64,000 bases of DNA from positions 1 through 64,000 of the forward strand of contig NZ_CAKXZS010000078.1 of assembly GCF_935822925.1 (NCBI RefSeq), read 5' to 3'. Of this stretch, positions 7,994 through 16,600 are shown piece after piece (positions within the stretch are counted from its first letter, which is position 1; each line of letters opens with the position of its first letter). This DNA comes from Mesorhizobium ventifaucium. GTDB lineage: Bacteria > Pseudomonadota > Alphaproteobacteria > Rhizobiales > Rhizobiaceae. The notes beneath the pieces were generated by a model. That model ran no database searches and was not told the origin of the DNA. It saw only the letters and a program-made list of their open reading frames with translations. The translations under genes and the position numbers were made by a program.

Positions 7994-7994
7994 T

Positions 7995-8042
7995 GGCCGG
8001 GTGAAATACCGGCCGGGTGAAGTAACGGCCGGGTGAAATAGC
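7995..8042 (+). repeat. Three tandem 16-bp repeats
   Basis: ggccgggtgaaatacc, ggccgggtgaagtaac and ggccgggtgaaatagc follow each other without a gap, directly after the binding-protein stop and before the first permease. Confidence 0.85.
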
Positions 8043-8066
8043 GGGCCGATTTTCGGGGAGGAGCAT

Positions 8067-8936
8067 ATGGCAGGACAGGTCGCGACCGGTTCGAGGAGCG
8101 GATTGCGATCGGCTTTGCCCTTGCTTGTGCCGGCCTATCTCTGGCTGACGGTGGCGATCTTCCTGCCGCTGTCGGCCATGGTGTTCTTCTCCTTCATGAC
8201 CGAGCTGCCGTTGCCGGGAAAGGCGTGGTCGTTCACGCTGGACAACTACGCCACCTTCTTCTCGCAGCCGCTGTATTTGACGCTGCTGGCGGCCTCGCTC
8301 AGGCTTGGGCTCGAGGTGACGCTGTGGTGCATCGTCATCGGCTATCCCGCGGCCTATGTGCTGGCCAAGGTGTTTAGGGGACGCAGCCGCGAGGCGATCT
8401 TCCTGCTCGTCATCCTGCCGTTCTGGTCGAACGGCCTGGTGCGCATCTTCTCCTGGGCGATGGTGCTGCGCGAAGGCGGCATTCTCGATTCGGCGCTCAA
8501 CGCCGTGCTGCCGTTCAACATCAACATCGATCTGATGTATTCCTATCCAGCCGTCATCATCGGCCTGGTGCACTCCTATGTGCCCTACATGGTGCTGACC
8601 TGTTACCTCACGCTGCAGGCCATCGACGATTCGCTGATCGAGGCAGGACGCTCGCTTGGCGCCTCGCGGCTGCAGATGCTGAAAAGGGTGATCATTCCGC
8701 TGTCGATGCCGGGGCTGGTCGCGGGAGCGGCGCTGATCTTCGTTCCCGTCGTCGGTTCCTTCATGGAACCGCGCATCCTCGGTGGCCGCACCGGCACCTT
8801 CTACGGCACAGTCATCGAGGACCAGTTCGTCGCCGTGTTCAACTGGCCGCTTGGTGCAGCGCTGTCCTTCATCCTGCTGGCCGTCGTGCTGGTCATCCTG
8901 GCACTGGCGTCGCCGGTGCTGAAGAGGGCTGCGTGA
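8067..8936 (+). CDS. ABC transporter permease, PotB type
   Basis: 289 residues with six predicted membrane helices (first at about 18-40, LLVPAYLWLTVAIFLPLSAM). The cytoplasmic coupling motif is EAGRSLGASRLQMLKRVIIPLSMPGL (EAA loop, about residues 190-215 read in two parts). GGAGGAG precedes ATG 8067. It forms the inner-membrane channel with the next gene and is energised by the ATPase at 9724. Confidence 0.9.
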   Translation: MAGQVATGSRSGLRSALPLLVPAYLWLTVAIFLPLSAMVFFSFMTELPLPGKAWSFTLDNYATFFSQPLYLTLLAASLRLGLEVTLWCIVIGYPAAYVLAKVFRGRSREAIFLLVILPFWSNGLVRIFSWAMVLREGGILDSALNAVLPFNINIDLMYSYPAVIIGLVHSYVPYMVLTCYLTLQAIDDSLIEAGRSLGASRLQMLKRVIIPLSMPGLVAGAALIFVPVVGSFMEPRILGGRTGTFYGTVIEDQFVAVFNWPLGAALSFILLAVVLVILALASPVLKRAA

Positions 8937-9724
8937 TGGCGACGACCCGTATCCTGGAATGGTGCGGGCGCCTTTATATCTGGCTGCTGCTCGCCTTTCT
9001 CTACCTGCCTGTTATCATCATGGCGCTGATGTCGTTCAACGTCTCGCCCTTCTACCAATTGCCGTTCGAATGGACGACTGAGTGGTACGCTTCGTTGTGG
9101 CAGAACGATCAACTGATATCGGCCACCTGGAACAGCATAGAGATCGCCATCATCAGTACCATCATCTCTACGGTGCTCGGCTCGGCGGCGTCGCTGGCGC
9201 TCTACCGCTATGAATTTCGCGGCAAGAAATTCCTGCAGGCGCTGCTGTTTCCACCGATCGCCATACCGTGGCTGATCACCGGCACGGCGATGCTGATCTT
9301 CTTCTTCGGCGTCGGCATCGGGCGTGGGCTGTTCGCGATCCTACTCGGCCATGTGGCGCTGGCGCTGCCCTATGTCATCGTCGTCGTCTCGGCCCGGCTG
9401 CAGACCTTTGCGCCGGAGCTGGAGGAAGCGGCGCGATCGCTCGGCGCCAACCAGTGGCAGGTGACGTCGCGCGTGACGCTGCCCTGGATCATGCCGGGCG
9501 TCATCGCCGGCGGGCTGTTCGCCTTTGCCGTGTCGTTCGACCAGTTCGTGGTCTCCTACTTCCTGTCGACGCCCGGGCAGACGACGCTGCCGGTCGAGAT
9601 CTACGCCGCGATCCGCAAGGGTTTTACGCCGGAGATCAATGCCGTCTCGACGATCATCATCGTCGTCTCGATGGCGCTGATGCTGCTTACGGCACGGTTC
9701 TTCAAATTCGGCGGAGAGAAATAA
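8936..9724 (+). CDS. ABC transporter permease, PotC type
   Basis: 262 residues from ATG 8936, overlapping the previous stop by one base (TGATG); GTG 8933 is an alternative. Six predicted helices, and the EAA loop EEAARSLGANQWQVTSRVTL for docking to the ATPase. It ends in AATAATG, overlapping the ATPase start. This is the second half of the heterodimeric channel. Confidence 0.9.
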   Translation: MATTRILEWCGRLYIWLLLAFLYLPVIIMALMSFNVSPFYQLPFEWTTEWYASLWQNDQLISATWNSIEIAIISTIISTVLGSAASLALYRYEFRGKKFLQALLFPPIAIPWLITGTAMLIFFFGVGIGRGLFAILLGHVALALPYVIVVVSARLQTFAPELEEAARSLGANQWQVTSRVTLPWIMPGVIAGGLFAFAVSFDQFVVSYFLSTPGQTTLPVEIYAAIRKGFTPEINAVSTIIIVVSMALMLLTARFFKFGGEK

Positions 9725-10788
9725 TGGCCGGTGTACAGGTAGCGAATTTGTCGCGCAGTTTTGGCGCGCACACGGCACTGGACGACGTCTCGATCGATTT
9801 CGCCGACGGTGGTTTTTATGCGCTGCTCGGGCCGTCGGGCAGCGGCAAGACCACGCTCTTGCGCCAGATCGCCGGCTTCGATTTCCCCGACTCCGGCCGC
9901 ATAGCGATCGGCGGCGAGAGCGTCGAGCGGGTGCCGGTCGAGAAGCGGCGCATCGGCATGGTGTTCCAGAACTATGCGCTGTTTCCCAATATGAGCGTCG
10001 CCGACAATGTCGCCTTCGGCCTGTCGGTGCGTGGCGAAGCCAAGGCAACGATACAAAGCGAGGTGCAGCGGGCGCTCGACCTGGTGCAGCTCGGCAAGCT
10101 CGGCGCCCGCCGCCCGCACCAGCTGTCCGGCGGCCAGCGCCAGCGCGTCGCGCTGGCCCGCGCCATCGTCACCAAGCCGCGCGTGCTTTTGCTCGACGAG
10201 CCGTTGGGCGCGCTCGACAAGGCGCTGCGCGTCGACATGCAGATCGAGCTGAAACGCATCCAGCGCGAGATCGGCATCACCACCATCTTCGTCACCCACG
10301 ACCAGGAAGAAGCGCTGACGATGAGCGACCGCATCGGCATCCTGCGCGACGGTCGGCTGGTGCAGGAGGGGCCGCCGGAAGAGATCTACGACAGGCCGAA
10401 GAGCGAGTTCGCCGCCACGTTCCTCGGCGACGCCAACATCTTGCGCGGCGAGACCACCGGCACCGGCATCCGCTTGCCCGACGGCACGGCGATCGCCGCC
10501 GGGGCAGGCGCGACGCTTGCCGGCGGCGCCACGGCCAGCTGCGCGGTGCGGCCCGAACGCATCCGCATTGGCACCGATTCAGGGACGTCTGATCCGAACG
10601 CCAATATGCTCCGGGGCCAGGTTTCCAAGCGCATCTTCGCCGGCAACAACAGCACCTATTTTGTCGATCGCAACGGGCAAACCATCAAAGTCACCGTGCA
10701 GAACACAGGTGTTGAAAAATTGGCGGAGGGGCAAAAAGTGGTGCTGCGCTGGTCGCCGGAGAGCACGGTGCTGATCGCGGCCAGTTAG
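9724..10788 (+). CDS. ABC transporter ATP-binding protein, PotA type
   Basis: 354 residues. Walker A GPSGSGKTT near residue 38, Q-loop VFQNYALF, signature LSGGQRQRVALARA, Walker B LLLDEPLGALD and H-loop FVTHDQEEAL are all canonical. A C-terminal TOBE regulatory domain (about 280-354) follows. It energises the permease pair encoded immediately upstream. The overlap with the permease stop supports one operon. Confidence 0.92.
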   Translation: MAGVQVANLSRSFGAHTALDDVSIDFADGGFYALLGPSGSGKTTLLRQIAGFDFPDSGRIAIGGESVERVPVEKRRIGMVFQNYALFPNMSVADNVAFGLSVRGEAKATIQSEVQRALDLVQLGKLGARRPHQLSGGQRQRVALARAIVTKPRVLLLDEPLGALDKALRVDMQIELKRIQREIGITTIFVTHDQEEALTMSDRIGILRDGRLVQEGPPEEIYDRPKSEFAATFLGDANILRGETTGTGIRLPDGTAIAAGAGATLAGGATASCAVRPERIRIGTDSGTSDPNANMLRGQVSKRIFAGNNSTYFVDRNGQTIKVTVQNTGVEKLAEGQKVVLRWSPESTVLIAAS

Positions 10789-10888
10789 GATATGGACAAG
10801 TCGAAAGCTGGCGATTCTTCCCACCCCCTCTGCCCGGTAGGTGCTGTTCCGCTATCTGTCGAGCAAAATGGGGCGCCGGAGCATGCCG

Positions 10889-12136
10889 ATGACGCTTGAA
10901 CTCAGTGCGGGCGACCAGTCCATGCTCGATGGCGAGCACGGCCCGGCCGTGGCCGCCGCGATGAAGATACTGGTCGCCTTTTCCAACGCGGTCGGCGCGC
11001 GCAGGCTGCTGGATATTGCCGGTGCCCATATCGACGGCTGCCTGTATCACGGCCAAGCCGGTCTCGATTTCGTCGAGAGGCTGGTCGAGGGCGGCGGTCG
11101 CGTGCATGTGCCGACGACGCTGAATGTCGGCTCGTTCGACCTCATCCATCCCGGACTGGTGAGGATGCCGCCGTCGCAAGAGGCACCGGCACGCCGTCTT
11201 ATGAAGGCGCATCTTGAACTCGGCTGCCAGGCGACCTTCACCTGCGCGCCCTATCAGACGCGGTTCCGCCCGGCTTTCGGCGAGCAGATCGCCTGGGGCG
11301 AATCCAACGCCATAGTCTTCGCCAATTCAGTGATCGGCGCGCGGACCAACCGCTATGGCGATTTCATTGATTTGTGCTGCGCGATGACCGGGCGCGCGCC
11401 GGCCTGGGGGCTGCATTTAAGCGATAATCGACGCGGCCAGATCCTGTTTGAGCTGACCGGTTCTTTCGAGCCTACCGACGCCCTGTTCGTCGGCGTCGGG
11501 CTGATCATCGGGCAGGCGAGTGGCGACCGCATTCCGGTCATATCGGGCCTGCCGCAGCCGCGCGACGAGGACCAGCTGAAGGCGCTGGGTGCGGCGGCGG
11601 CAACGACGGGCGCGGTGGCGCTGTTTCATGTGGTCGGCATCACGCCGGAAGCAAAGACGCTCGACGAGGCATTTCGCGGCATGGCGCCGGAGGCGACGAT
11701 CCGGATCTGTCGCGCCGACATCGACCAGGCACTGGCAGAACTGTCGAGCGTCCCCGACGGCGCGCCGCTTACAGCGGTGTCGCTCGGCACGCCGCATTTT
11801 TCCCATGACGAGTGGATGCGCCTGCTGCCGATGCTGCGCGAGATCGCGCCGGGCAGGGGCGTTCCGATCTATGTCAACACCGGACGCGCCACTTTGAAGA
11901 GATTGCAGGACGAGGGCGCACTGGCCGGCATGGGGGCGTTAGGCCTAATTCCGGTTGCGGATACCTGCACCTATGTCACCTCGATTATCGAGCGTCTCGA
12001 CGGCGTGGTGATGACCAATTCCGGCAAATGGGCACATTACGCGCCCGGCAATATCGGCGTGTCGGTGGCGTTCGGCGATATGGAAGATTGCGTCCGCTCG
12101 GCAGCGGCCGGGCATGTCGTGCGGAGCGCGCCATGA
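10889..12136 (+). CDS. Aconitase X catalytic (large) subunit, DUF521
   Basis: 415 residues from ATG 10889, with GGAG 8 bases upstream. Aconitase X hallmarks: a cysteine in TCAPYQT, then GESNAIVFANSVIGARTNRY and DFIDLCCAMTGRAPAWG, and a C-terminal NSGKWAHYAPG. Bacterial aconitase X enzymes act as dehydratases; characterised members dehydrate cis-3-hydroxy-L-proline, and archaeal ones act on mevalonate 5-phosphate. The separate small subunit follows with an ATGA overlap. The pairing with a glycosidase, sugar kinase and importer is unusual and suggests that part of the imported molecule is a hydroxy acid or hydroxyproline-like unit (inference). Confidence 0.85.
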   Translation: MTLELSAGDQSMLDGEHGPAVAAAMKILVAFSNAVGARRLLDIAGAHIDGCLYHGQAGLDFVERLVEGGGRVHVPTTLNVGSFDLIHPGLVRMPPSQEAPARRLMKAHLELGCQATFTCAPYQTRFRPAFGEQIAWGESNAIVFANSVIGARTNRYGDFIDLCCAMTGRAPAWGLHLSDNRRGQILFELTGSFEPTDALFVGVGLIIGQASGDRIPVISGLPQPRDEDQLKALGAAAATTGAVALFHVVGITPEAKTLDEAFRGMAPEATIRICRADIDQALAELSSVPDGAPLTAVSLGTPHFSHDEWMRLLPMLREIAPGRGVPIYVNTGRATLKRLQDEGALAGMGALGLIPVADTCTYVTSIIERLDGVVMTNSGKWAHYAPGNIGVSVAFGDMEDCVRSAAAGHVVRSAP

Positions 12137-12585
12137 GCGAACAGGAAAGTCGAGCCCTGAAACGTCGAGCCCTGAACAGAGTTGGCAGTTTCCAGCTTGC
12201 CGGCGAGGCGCAAGGCTCGGCGCTGGTGTTTTCGCACGCGCTCAGCTTCTGGGGCGGGATCGACGTCGAAACAGGCGAAATCATCGACCACTCGCATCCC
12301 GGTCTTGGCCAAAATGTCGCCGGCAAGATCCTGGTGATGGCATCCGCGCGGGGATCGTCGTCATCCTCGTCGGTTCTTGCCGAGGCGATCCGCAAGGGCA
12401 CGGCGCCGGCCGGGATCATTCTGGAGCGGCCGGACCCGATCCTTGCCGTCGGCGCCATCGTCGCCGAGTTTCTCTACGAAATCAGCATGCCGCTGGTCGT
12501 CTGCGACATATCGGGCATTGTCTCCGGCGACCGGATCGCGATCAGCCTGGGCGAGGATGCGCAAGCGATGGTGAGGAAGATCTAG
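12133..12585 (+). CDS. Aconitase X swivel (small) subunit, DUF126
   Basis: 150 residues, start overlapping the large subunit stop. The DUF126 swivel domain is recognised by LSFWGGIDVETGEIIDHSHP, then GQNVAGKILVMASARGSSSS with its serine-rich phosphate/substrate loop, and PLVVCDISG. The small subunit completes the active site of the large subunit. Its N-terminus carries a short duplicated stretch (SRALKRRALNR). It is the last gene of the operon, convergent with a LacI regulator. Confidence 0.87.
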   Translation: MSEQESRALKRRALNRVGSFQLAGEAQGSALVFSHALSFWGGIDVETGEIIDHSHPGLGQNVAGKILVMASARGSSSSSSVLAEAIRKGTAPAGIILERPDPILAVGAIVAEFLYEISMPLVVCDISGIVSGDRIAISLGEDAQAMVRKI

Positions 12586-12648
12586 CCGTGTGGACAGTGC
12601 CACAGGCCGCACTTGCTGGCGCGGCCATTCCTGTTTCGAGCCGTAAGT

Positions 12649-13680
12649 TCAGATCTCCGGGATGCTTTCCCTGAAAATCACCTGCAGCCTCGGCTGGTGC
12701 AACTCGTAGGGCAAGCCCCTGATCGCGTGGGTCAAGGTGTTGAGCGCTTCGCGGGCCTCGACGCGCGGGTTCTGGTCGATGACCGCGTCGAGCGTGCCGT
12801 CGAGTAAAAGGTCCTTGGTGCCTTCCGTCACCTCATGGCCGAGAAACACAGTCGACAGCGCCCGGCCTCGCTCCTTGAGCGCCCGGGCGATGCCGGTGTT
12901 GCCGGCGCCGACATTGTAGATCGCGGCCAGGTCCGGGTGCCGGTCCAGCAGAGCGGAGGCCTCCAAATAGGCCTTTTCCCGGTCGTCGAGCATCTCGCGC
13001 ATCTCAACGATCTGCAGATTGGGCGAGTCTTCCGTCAGGATGTGGCGGAAGCCCATCTCGCGCTCCTCATGGCCGCGATAGGAGAGCGAGCCGGCGAACA
13101 GCGCGACCTTGCCCGGACGATCGGCGGCCATGAAGCGGTTGAGCAGGTAGCCGGCGAGCCGGCCGGCGGCGCGGTTGTCGATGCCGATATAGGCGACCCT
13201 CGGCACGTGCAGGATATCGGATGCGATGGTGACGACCTTGACGCCGCTGGCCGATAGCGAGCGGATCGCCTCGCGGACCGTCGGATGGTCGAGCGCGATG
13301 ACGCCGACGCCTTGCGTCTGGCCGCGCAATTCCTGCAGCAGGCGGGCAAGCCGGTCGGGATTGAAGCCTTCGATCGTGGCGACGCGCACATCGAGGTCCG
13401 GTCTTGACTGCGCCTGCGCCTCGATGTGCCGGTGCAGCATCTTGATGAAAGAATTGGTGCCGGCGGGCAGGGCGAAGTCGAGCCGTATGACATCGCCGCG
13501 CGGTGCATTGCGCGGGATCGGGCCGTTCGAATTTTCAGCGATGTAGCCTAGCCGCTGCGCCGTTTCCAGCACGACCTCGCGGGTGCGCGCCCTGACCCCG
13601 GCGCGGTTGTTGAGCACACGGTCGACCGTCGCGGCTGAAACGCCGGCTTCCCGGGCTATGTCTGTCAGGGTGGACCGCAC
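12649..13680 (-). CDS. LacI family transcriptional regulator
   Basis: 343 residues from GTG 13680. N-terminal helix-turn-helix TLTDIAREAGVSAATVDRVL and hinge-region NNRAGVRARTREVVLETAQ. The C-terminal ribose-type periplasmic-like domain (about 65-340) probably senses a sugar or polyol. It is divergent from the 14-gene catabolic operon starting at 14050 and is the obvious candidate to control it. A 10-bp inverted repeat with 35-bp spacing lies just upstream of its own start. Confidence 0.9.
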   Translation of the reverse strand: MRSTLTDIAREAGVSAATVDRVLNNRAGVRARTREVVLETAQRLGYIAENSNGPIPRNAPRGDVIRLDFALPAGTNSFIKMLHRHIEAQAQSRPDLDVRVATIEGFNPDRLARLLQELRGQTQGVGVIALDHPTVREAIRSLSASGVKVVTIASDILHVPRVAYIGIDNRAAGRLAGYLLNRFMAADRPGKVALFAGSLSYRGHEEREMGFRHILTEDSPNLQIVEMREMLDDREKAYLEASALLDRHPDLAAIYNVGAGNTGIARALKERGRALSTVFLGHEVTEGTKDLLLDGTLDAVIDQNPRVEAREALNTLTHAIRGLPYELHQPRLQVIFRESIPEI

Positions 13681-13720
13681 AGTCGATCACCTCATTGCTG
13701 GTGCGCTACAGGCGCATCAA

Positions 13721-13775
13721 AATCGCGGATTAACGGATCGGATGGCGGACGACGATTTCATTGTCATCCGCGATT
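13721..13775. promoter_or_regulatory. Spaced inverted repeat, candidate LacI operator pair
   Basis: AATCGCGGAT (13721-13730) and ATCCGCGATT (13766-13775) are exact inverted copies 35 bases apart, in the divergent control region between the LacI gene and the operon at 14050. The spacing would suit two half-operators or DNA looping. Confidence 0.4.
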
Positions 13776-13971
13776 CTGATGGGAAATGATGTATACAGCC
13801 TTAGCCGATGCGCAAGCCGGCGCGCTACACCAAATCGTCGAGCCGACCCGAAAAGGATCGGCGCGGCTCGGTTCCCTCAAATTCAAGCACTAGGTGCCGT
13901 GGGCTGACCTCGCTGAACTGCATCCTCTGCCTCATTTGCGATGTTATGACGTGTTTTGATTATTTATGATG

Positions 13972-14000
13972 TTGACAGCCTTCCCATAGTGCCGTCAATA
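13972..14000 (+). promoter_or_regulatory. Sigma-70-like promoter of the 14-kb catabolic operon
   Basis: TTGACA (13972-13977), a 17-base spacer and TCAATA (13995-14000), 50 bases before ATG 14050. The surrounding 13.93-13.98 kb is locally AT-rich for this genome. Confidence 0.55.
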
Positions 14001-14049
14001 TCCATCATGAGGGCCGTGGAGGAACAAGGCCCTCAAGGGAGGACTTCCA

Positions 14050-15663
14050 ATGTCTGATATGATCCGCATGTCGCGGCGCCGTTTGCTGGCGTCCGGTGGA
14101 AAGGCGGCATTGCTTGTTGCCGCCGCAGGTATCGCACCGAAATTCATCCGTCCCAGCCGCGCCTATGCGGCCGACGCCCTGGCGCCGGGGATGATCGGCG
14201 GCCCCACGGGCTTTGATGGCTCTGAGCGCTATCAATATGGTCCCGACACGCCGGAAGGCCGCGCCATCGAGGCGGCCAAGGCGATGAAGGGTGCTGGCAA
14301 GGCGCCGGCCAAGATCGTGCTCGGCCTGTCCGACGGCTCGATCGGCCAGTTGACCCAGCCGTTTCCCGCCGGCGCGCCTTCGATAAAGGATCTGTGGGAA
14401 AAGGAAACCGGCATTCCGCTCGAGATCGTCGGTGTGCCGAACGGCCAGGAATTCACCAAGACGATGCAGGACATCTCCACCAAGGGTGGGGCCTATGACA
14501 TCTACGCGGTCGAATGGAATCGTCTCGGCGACCTCGCTGAAACCGGCGGCATCCTGAAGCTCGACGACTTCGTCGCCCAGTACAAGCCGGAATGGGACGA
14601 TCCCGATCGCGGCTATGTCAACGGCGCCAAGGGCGTCTCGCTGCTCAACCAGTATCGCGGCTCGACCTATGGCGTGTCGCTGGACGGCGATTTTCAGACT
14701 TGGGTCTACCGCACCGATCTGTTCGGCGATGCGGCCGAGAAGAAAGCCTTCTCCGACAAATATGGCTACGAACTGGTGCCGCCGAGGACATGGAAACAGC
14801 ATGACGAGATCGCGGCCTTCTTCCAGCGCCCCGACAAGGGCCTGTTCGGCTCGACCGATCTGCGCAACCAGGGCTGGGGCTACACCAACTGGGATCAGCG
14901 TTATGTTTCAATGGCTTCGCCAAATCAGTTCCTGTTCGACGACACCGGCAAGCCGCTGATCAATTCCGAGCAAGGCATTGCTGCTACCAACGAGTATATC
15001 GCCTCGCTGGCCCATCATTCGCCGGATGCGATCTCGTGGGGCTGGCCCGAGCAGTACGGCAATTTCGCCAAGGGCGGCGCCGCCATGACTTGCGCCTTCT
15101 CCAATCTGCCGAAATTCCTCGACAATGCCGGCAACAAGGATTCAGCTGTCACCGGCAAGATCGGCTCGATGCTGCCGCCTGGCCGCGAGATCGACGGCAA
15201 GCTGATCAGCCGCTCTGTACTGTGGCTCAATCTGTCGGCTTCGGTCTCGTCGCAGGCCAAGAATCCGGAGGCCTGTTACCTGTTCCTGCAGTGGCTGGGA
15301 TCGAGCCGCATCTATGCCTGGATGACCGCCAATCCCGGCGGCTATTTCGATCCGTTCCGGCTGTCGGATTTCTCCGATCCGCTGGTCCGCCAGACCTATC
15401 ATGCCTACCACATGGATGTGGTGCGCGAGACGGTCGCTCGCACTGTGCCGACCATCAACTATCCCGGCGCCACCGCCTTCCACAATGCGCTGGACGAGAA
15501 CCTCGTCGCCGCGTTGACCAAAGCCAAGACCGCCGAGCAGGCGATGGCCGACACCGAGGCCGAATGGAAGAAGATCGCCCGCCGCACCGGCGAGGAGAAG
15601 CTTCTCGAAGCCATCAAGACCAACAAGGAGGCCTGGCCCACCGTTCTCGATCCGATCAGCTGA
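14050..15663 (+). CDS. ABC transporter substrate-binding protein with Tat signal (GlpV/family 1 type)
   Basis: 537 residues, large for a binding protein. The N-terminus MSRRRLLASGGKAALLVAAA is a twin-arginine signal (SRRRLL), so the protein is probably exported folded. The mature part begins near ADALAPGMIGG. It has a family 1 extracellular solute-binding architecture (DLWEKETGIPLEIVGVPNGQ, MTANPGGYFDPFR). It heads an operon with two permeases and two ATPases in the arrangement of the rhizobial glycerol importer GlpSTPQV, to which it seems related. Ligand likely a sugar alcohol or related polyol (inference). Confidence 0.85.
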   Translation: MSDMIRMSRRRLLASGGKAALLVAAAGIAPKFIRPSRAYAADALAPGMIGGPTGFDGSERYQYGPDTPEGRAIEAAKAMKGAGKAPAKIVLGLSDGSIGQLTQPFPAGAPSIKDLWEKETGIPLEIVGVPNGQEFTKTMQDISTKGGAYDIYAVEWNRLGDLAETGGILKLDDFVAQYKPEWDDPDRGYVNGAKGVSLLNQYRGSTYGVSLDGDFQTWVYRTDLFGDAAEKKAFSDKYGYELVPPRTWKQHDEIAAFFQRPDKGLFGSTDLRNQGWGYTNWDQRYVSMASPNQFLFDDTGKPLINSEQGIAATNEYIASLAHHSPDAISWGWPEQYGNFAKGGAAMTCAFSNLPKFLDNAGNKDSAVTGKIGSMLPPGREIDGKLISRSVLWLNLSASVSSQAKNPEACYLFLQWLGSSRIYAWMTANPGGYFDPFRLSDFSDPLVRQTYHAYHMDVVRETVARTVPTINYPGATAFHNALDENLVAALTKAKTAEQAMADTEAEWKKIARRTGEEKLLEAIKTNKEAWPTVLDPIS

Positions 15664-15736
15664 TCCTCCTCCCAGGATCCGAATGGAGGCGAGGAGTTTG
15701 CGCTTCGCCTCCGCAAACGATGGACCAGCAAGCTGC

Positions 15737-16600
15737 ATGATGAAGCGTTCCGTTCCCTTCGAAATATCCCGCTATGCAGCGATCCTTGCCGCCATTGCGG
15801 TGACGCTGGTGCCGATCCTGTGGATGGTGTCGATGGCCTTCAAGCCGATCGCTGAATGGTCGGCGACGGGCGCCGAACTGACCTGGTGGCCGAAGGATCC
15901 GACGCTCAGCAATTTCCGCTTCGTCTTCGGTGAATCGACCAACAACCTGATCGTCGCGCTCGATCGCACCGCCCTGAAGCCGATCCTGTCGTCGCTGCTG
16001 TCAGCCACGTTCGGAACGGCGATCGCCATGTCGGCGGGCACCGCGGCGGCCTACGGGCTGTCGCGCTTCGGCTCGGGCCAGAACCTGCCGCTGGCGCTGA
16101 TCCAGCTCCGCCTGTTTCCGCCAATGGCGGTGATGACGCCGGTGATGATCATGTGGGCCTTCCTCAACTTCACCGACAGCTGGTGGGGGCTGTCGCTGAT
16201 CTACGGCATCGTCACGCTGCCCTTTGCGTTCTGGCTGATGAAGACCTTCTTCGACGACATGCCGCGCGAGATCGAAGAAGCGGCGCTGGTCGAGGGCTGC
16301 TCGCGGCTACGCGTCTTCACTCGCATCACGCTGCCGATGATGCGCGCGCCGCTCGCCAGTGCAGCGCTGTTCGTCTTCATCCTCAACTGGTCGGACTATC
16401 TGATCGCGCTGCTCCTGACGACGCGCGAATGGGTGACGGTCCCCGTCTACATGGCCTCGCTGTCCTCCTCGATGACCGGACAGCTCTATGGCGCCAAGGC
16501 AGCTCTCGGCCTGATCGCCGCGGTGCCGCCGGTCATCATGGGTATCGCCATCCAGCGTCATCTGGTGCGCGGGCTGACCTTCGGGGCGCTCAAGCAATGA
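15737..16600 (+). CDS. ABC transporter permease, MalG/UgpE type
   Basis: 287 residues from the ATGATG at 15737. Six predicted helices, first at about 12-35 (YAAILAAIAVTLVPILWMVS). The EAA motif REIEEAALVEGCSRLRVFTR couples to the ATPases. It overlaps the next permease by ATGA. The permease order (MalG-like before MalF-like) is reversed relative to most sugar operons. Confidence 0.88.
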   Translation: MMKRSVPFEISRYAAILAAIAVTLVPILWMVSMAFKPIAEWSATGAELTWWPKDPTLSNFRFVFGESTNNLIVALDRTALKPILSSLLSATFGTAIAMSAGTAAAYGLSRFGSGQNLPLALIQLRLFPPMAVMTPVMIMWAFLNFTDSWWGLSLIYGIVTLPFAFWLMKTFFDDMPREIEEAALVEGCSRLRVFTRITLPMMRAPLASAALFVFILNWSDYLIALLLTTREWVTVPVYMASLSSSMTGQLYGAKAALGLIAAVPPVIMGIAIQRHLVRGLTFGALKQ

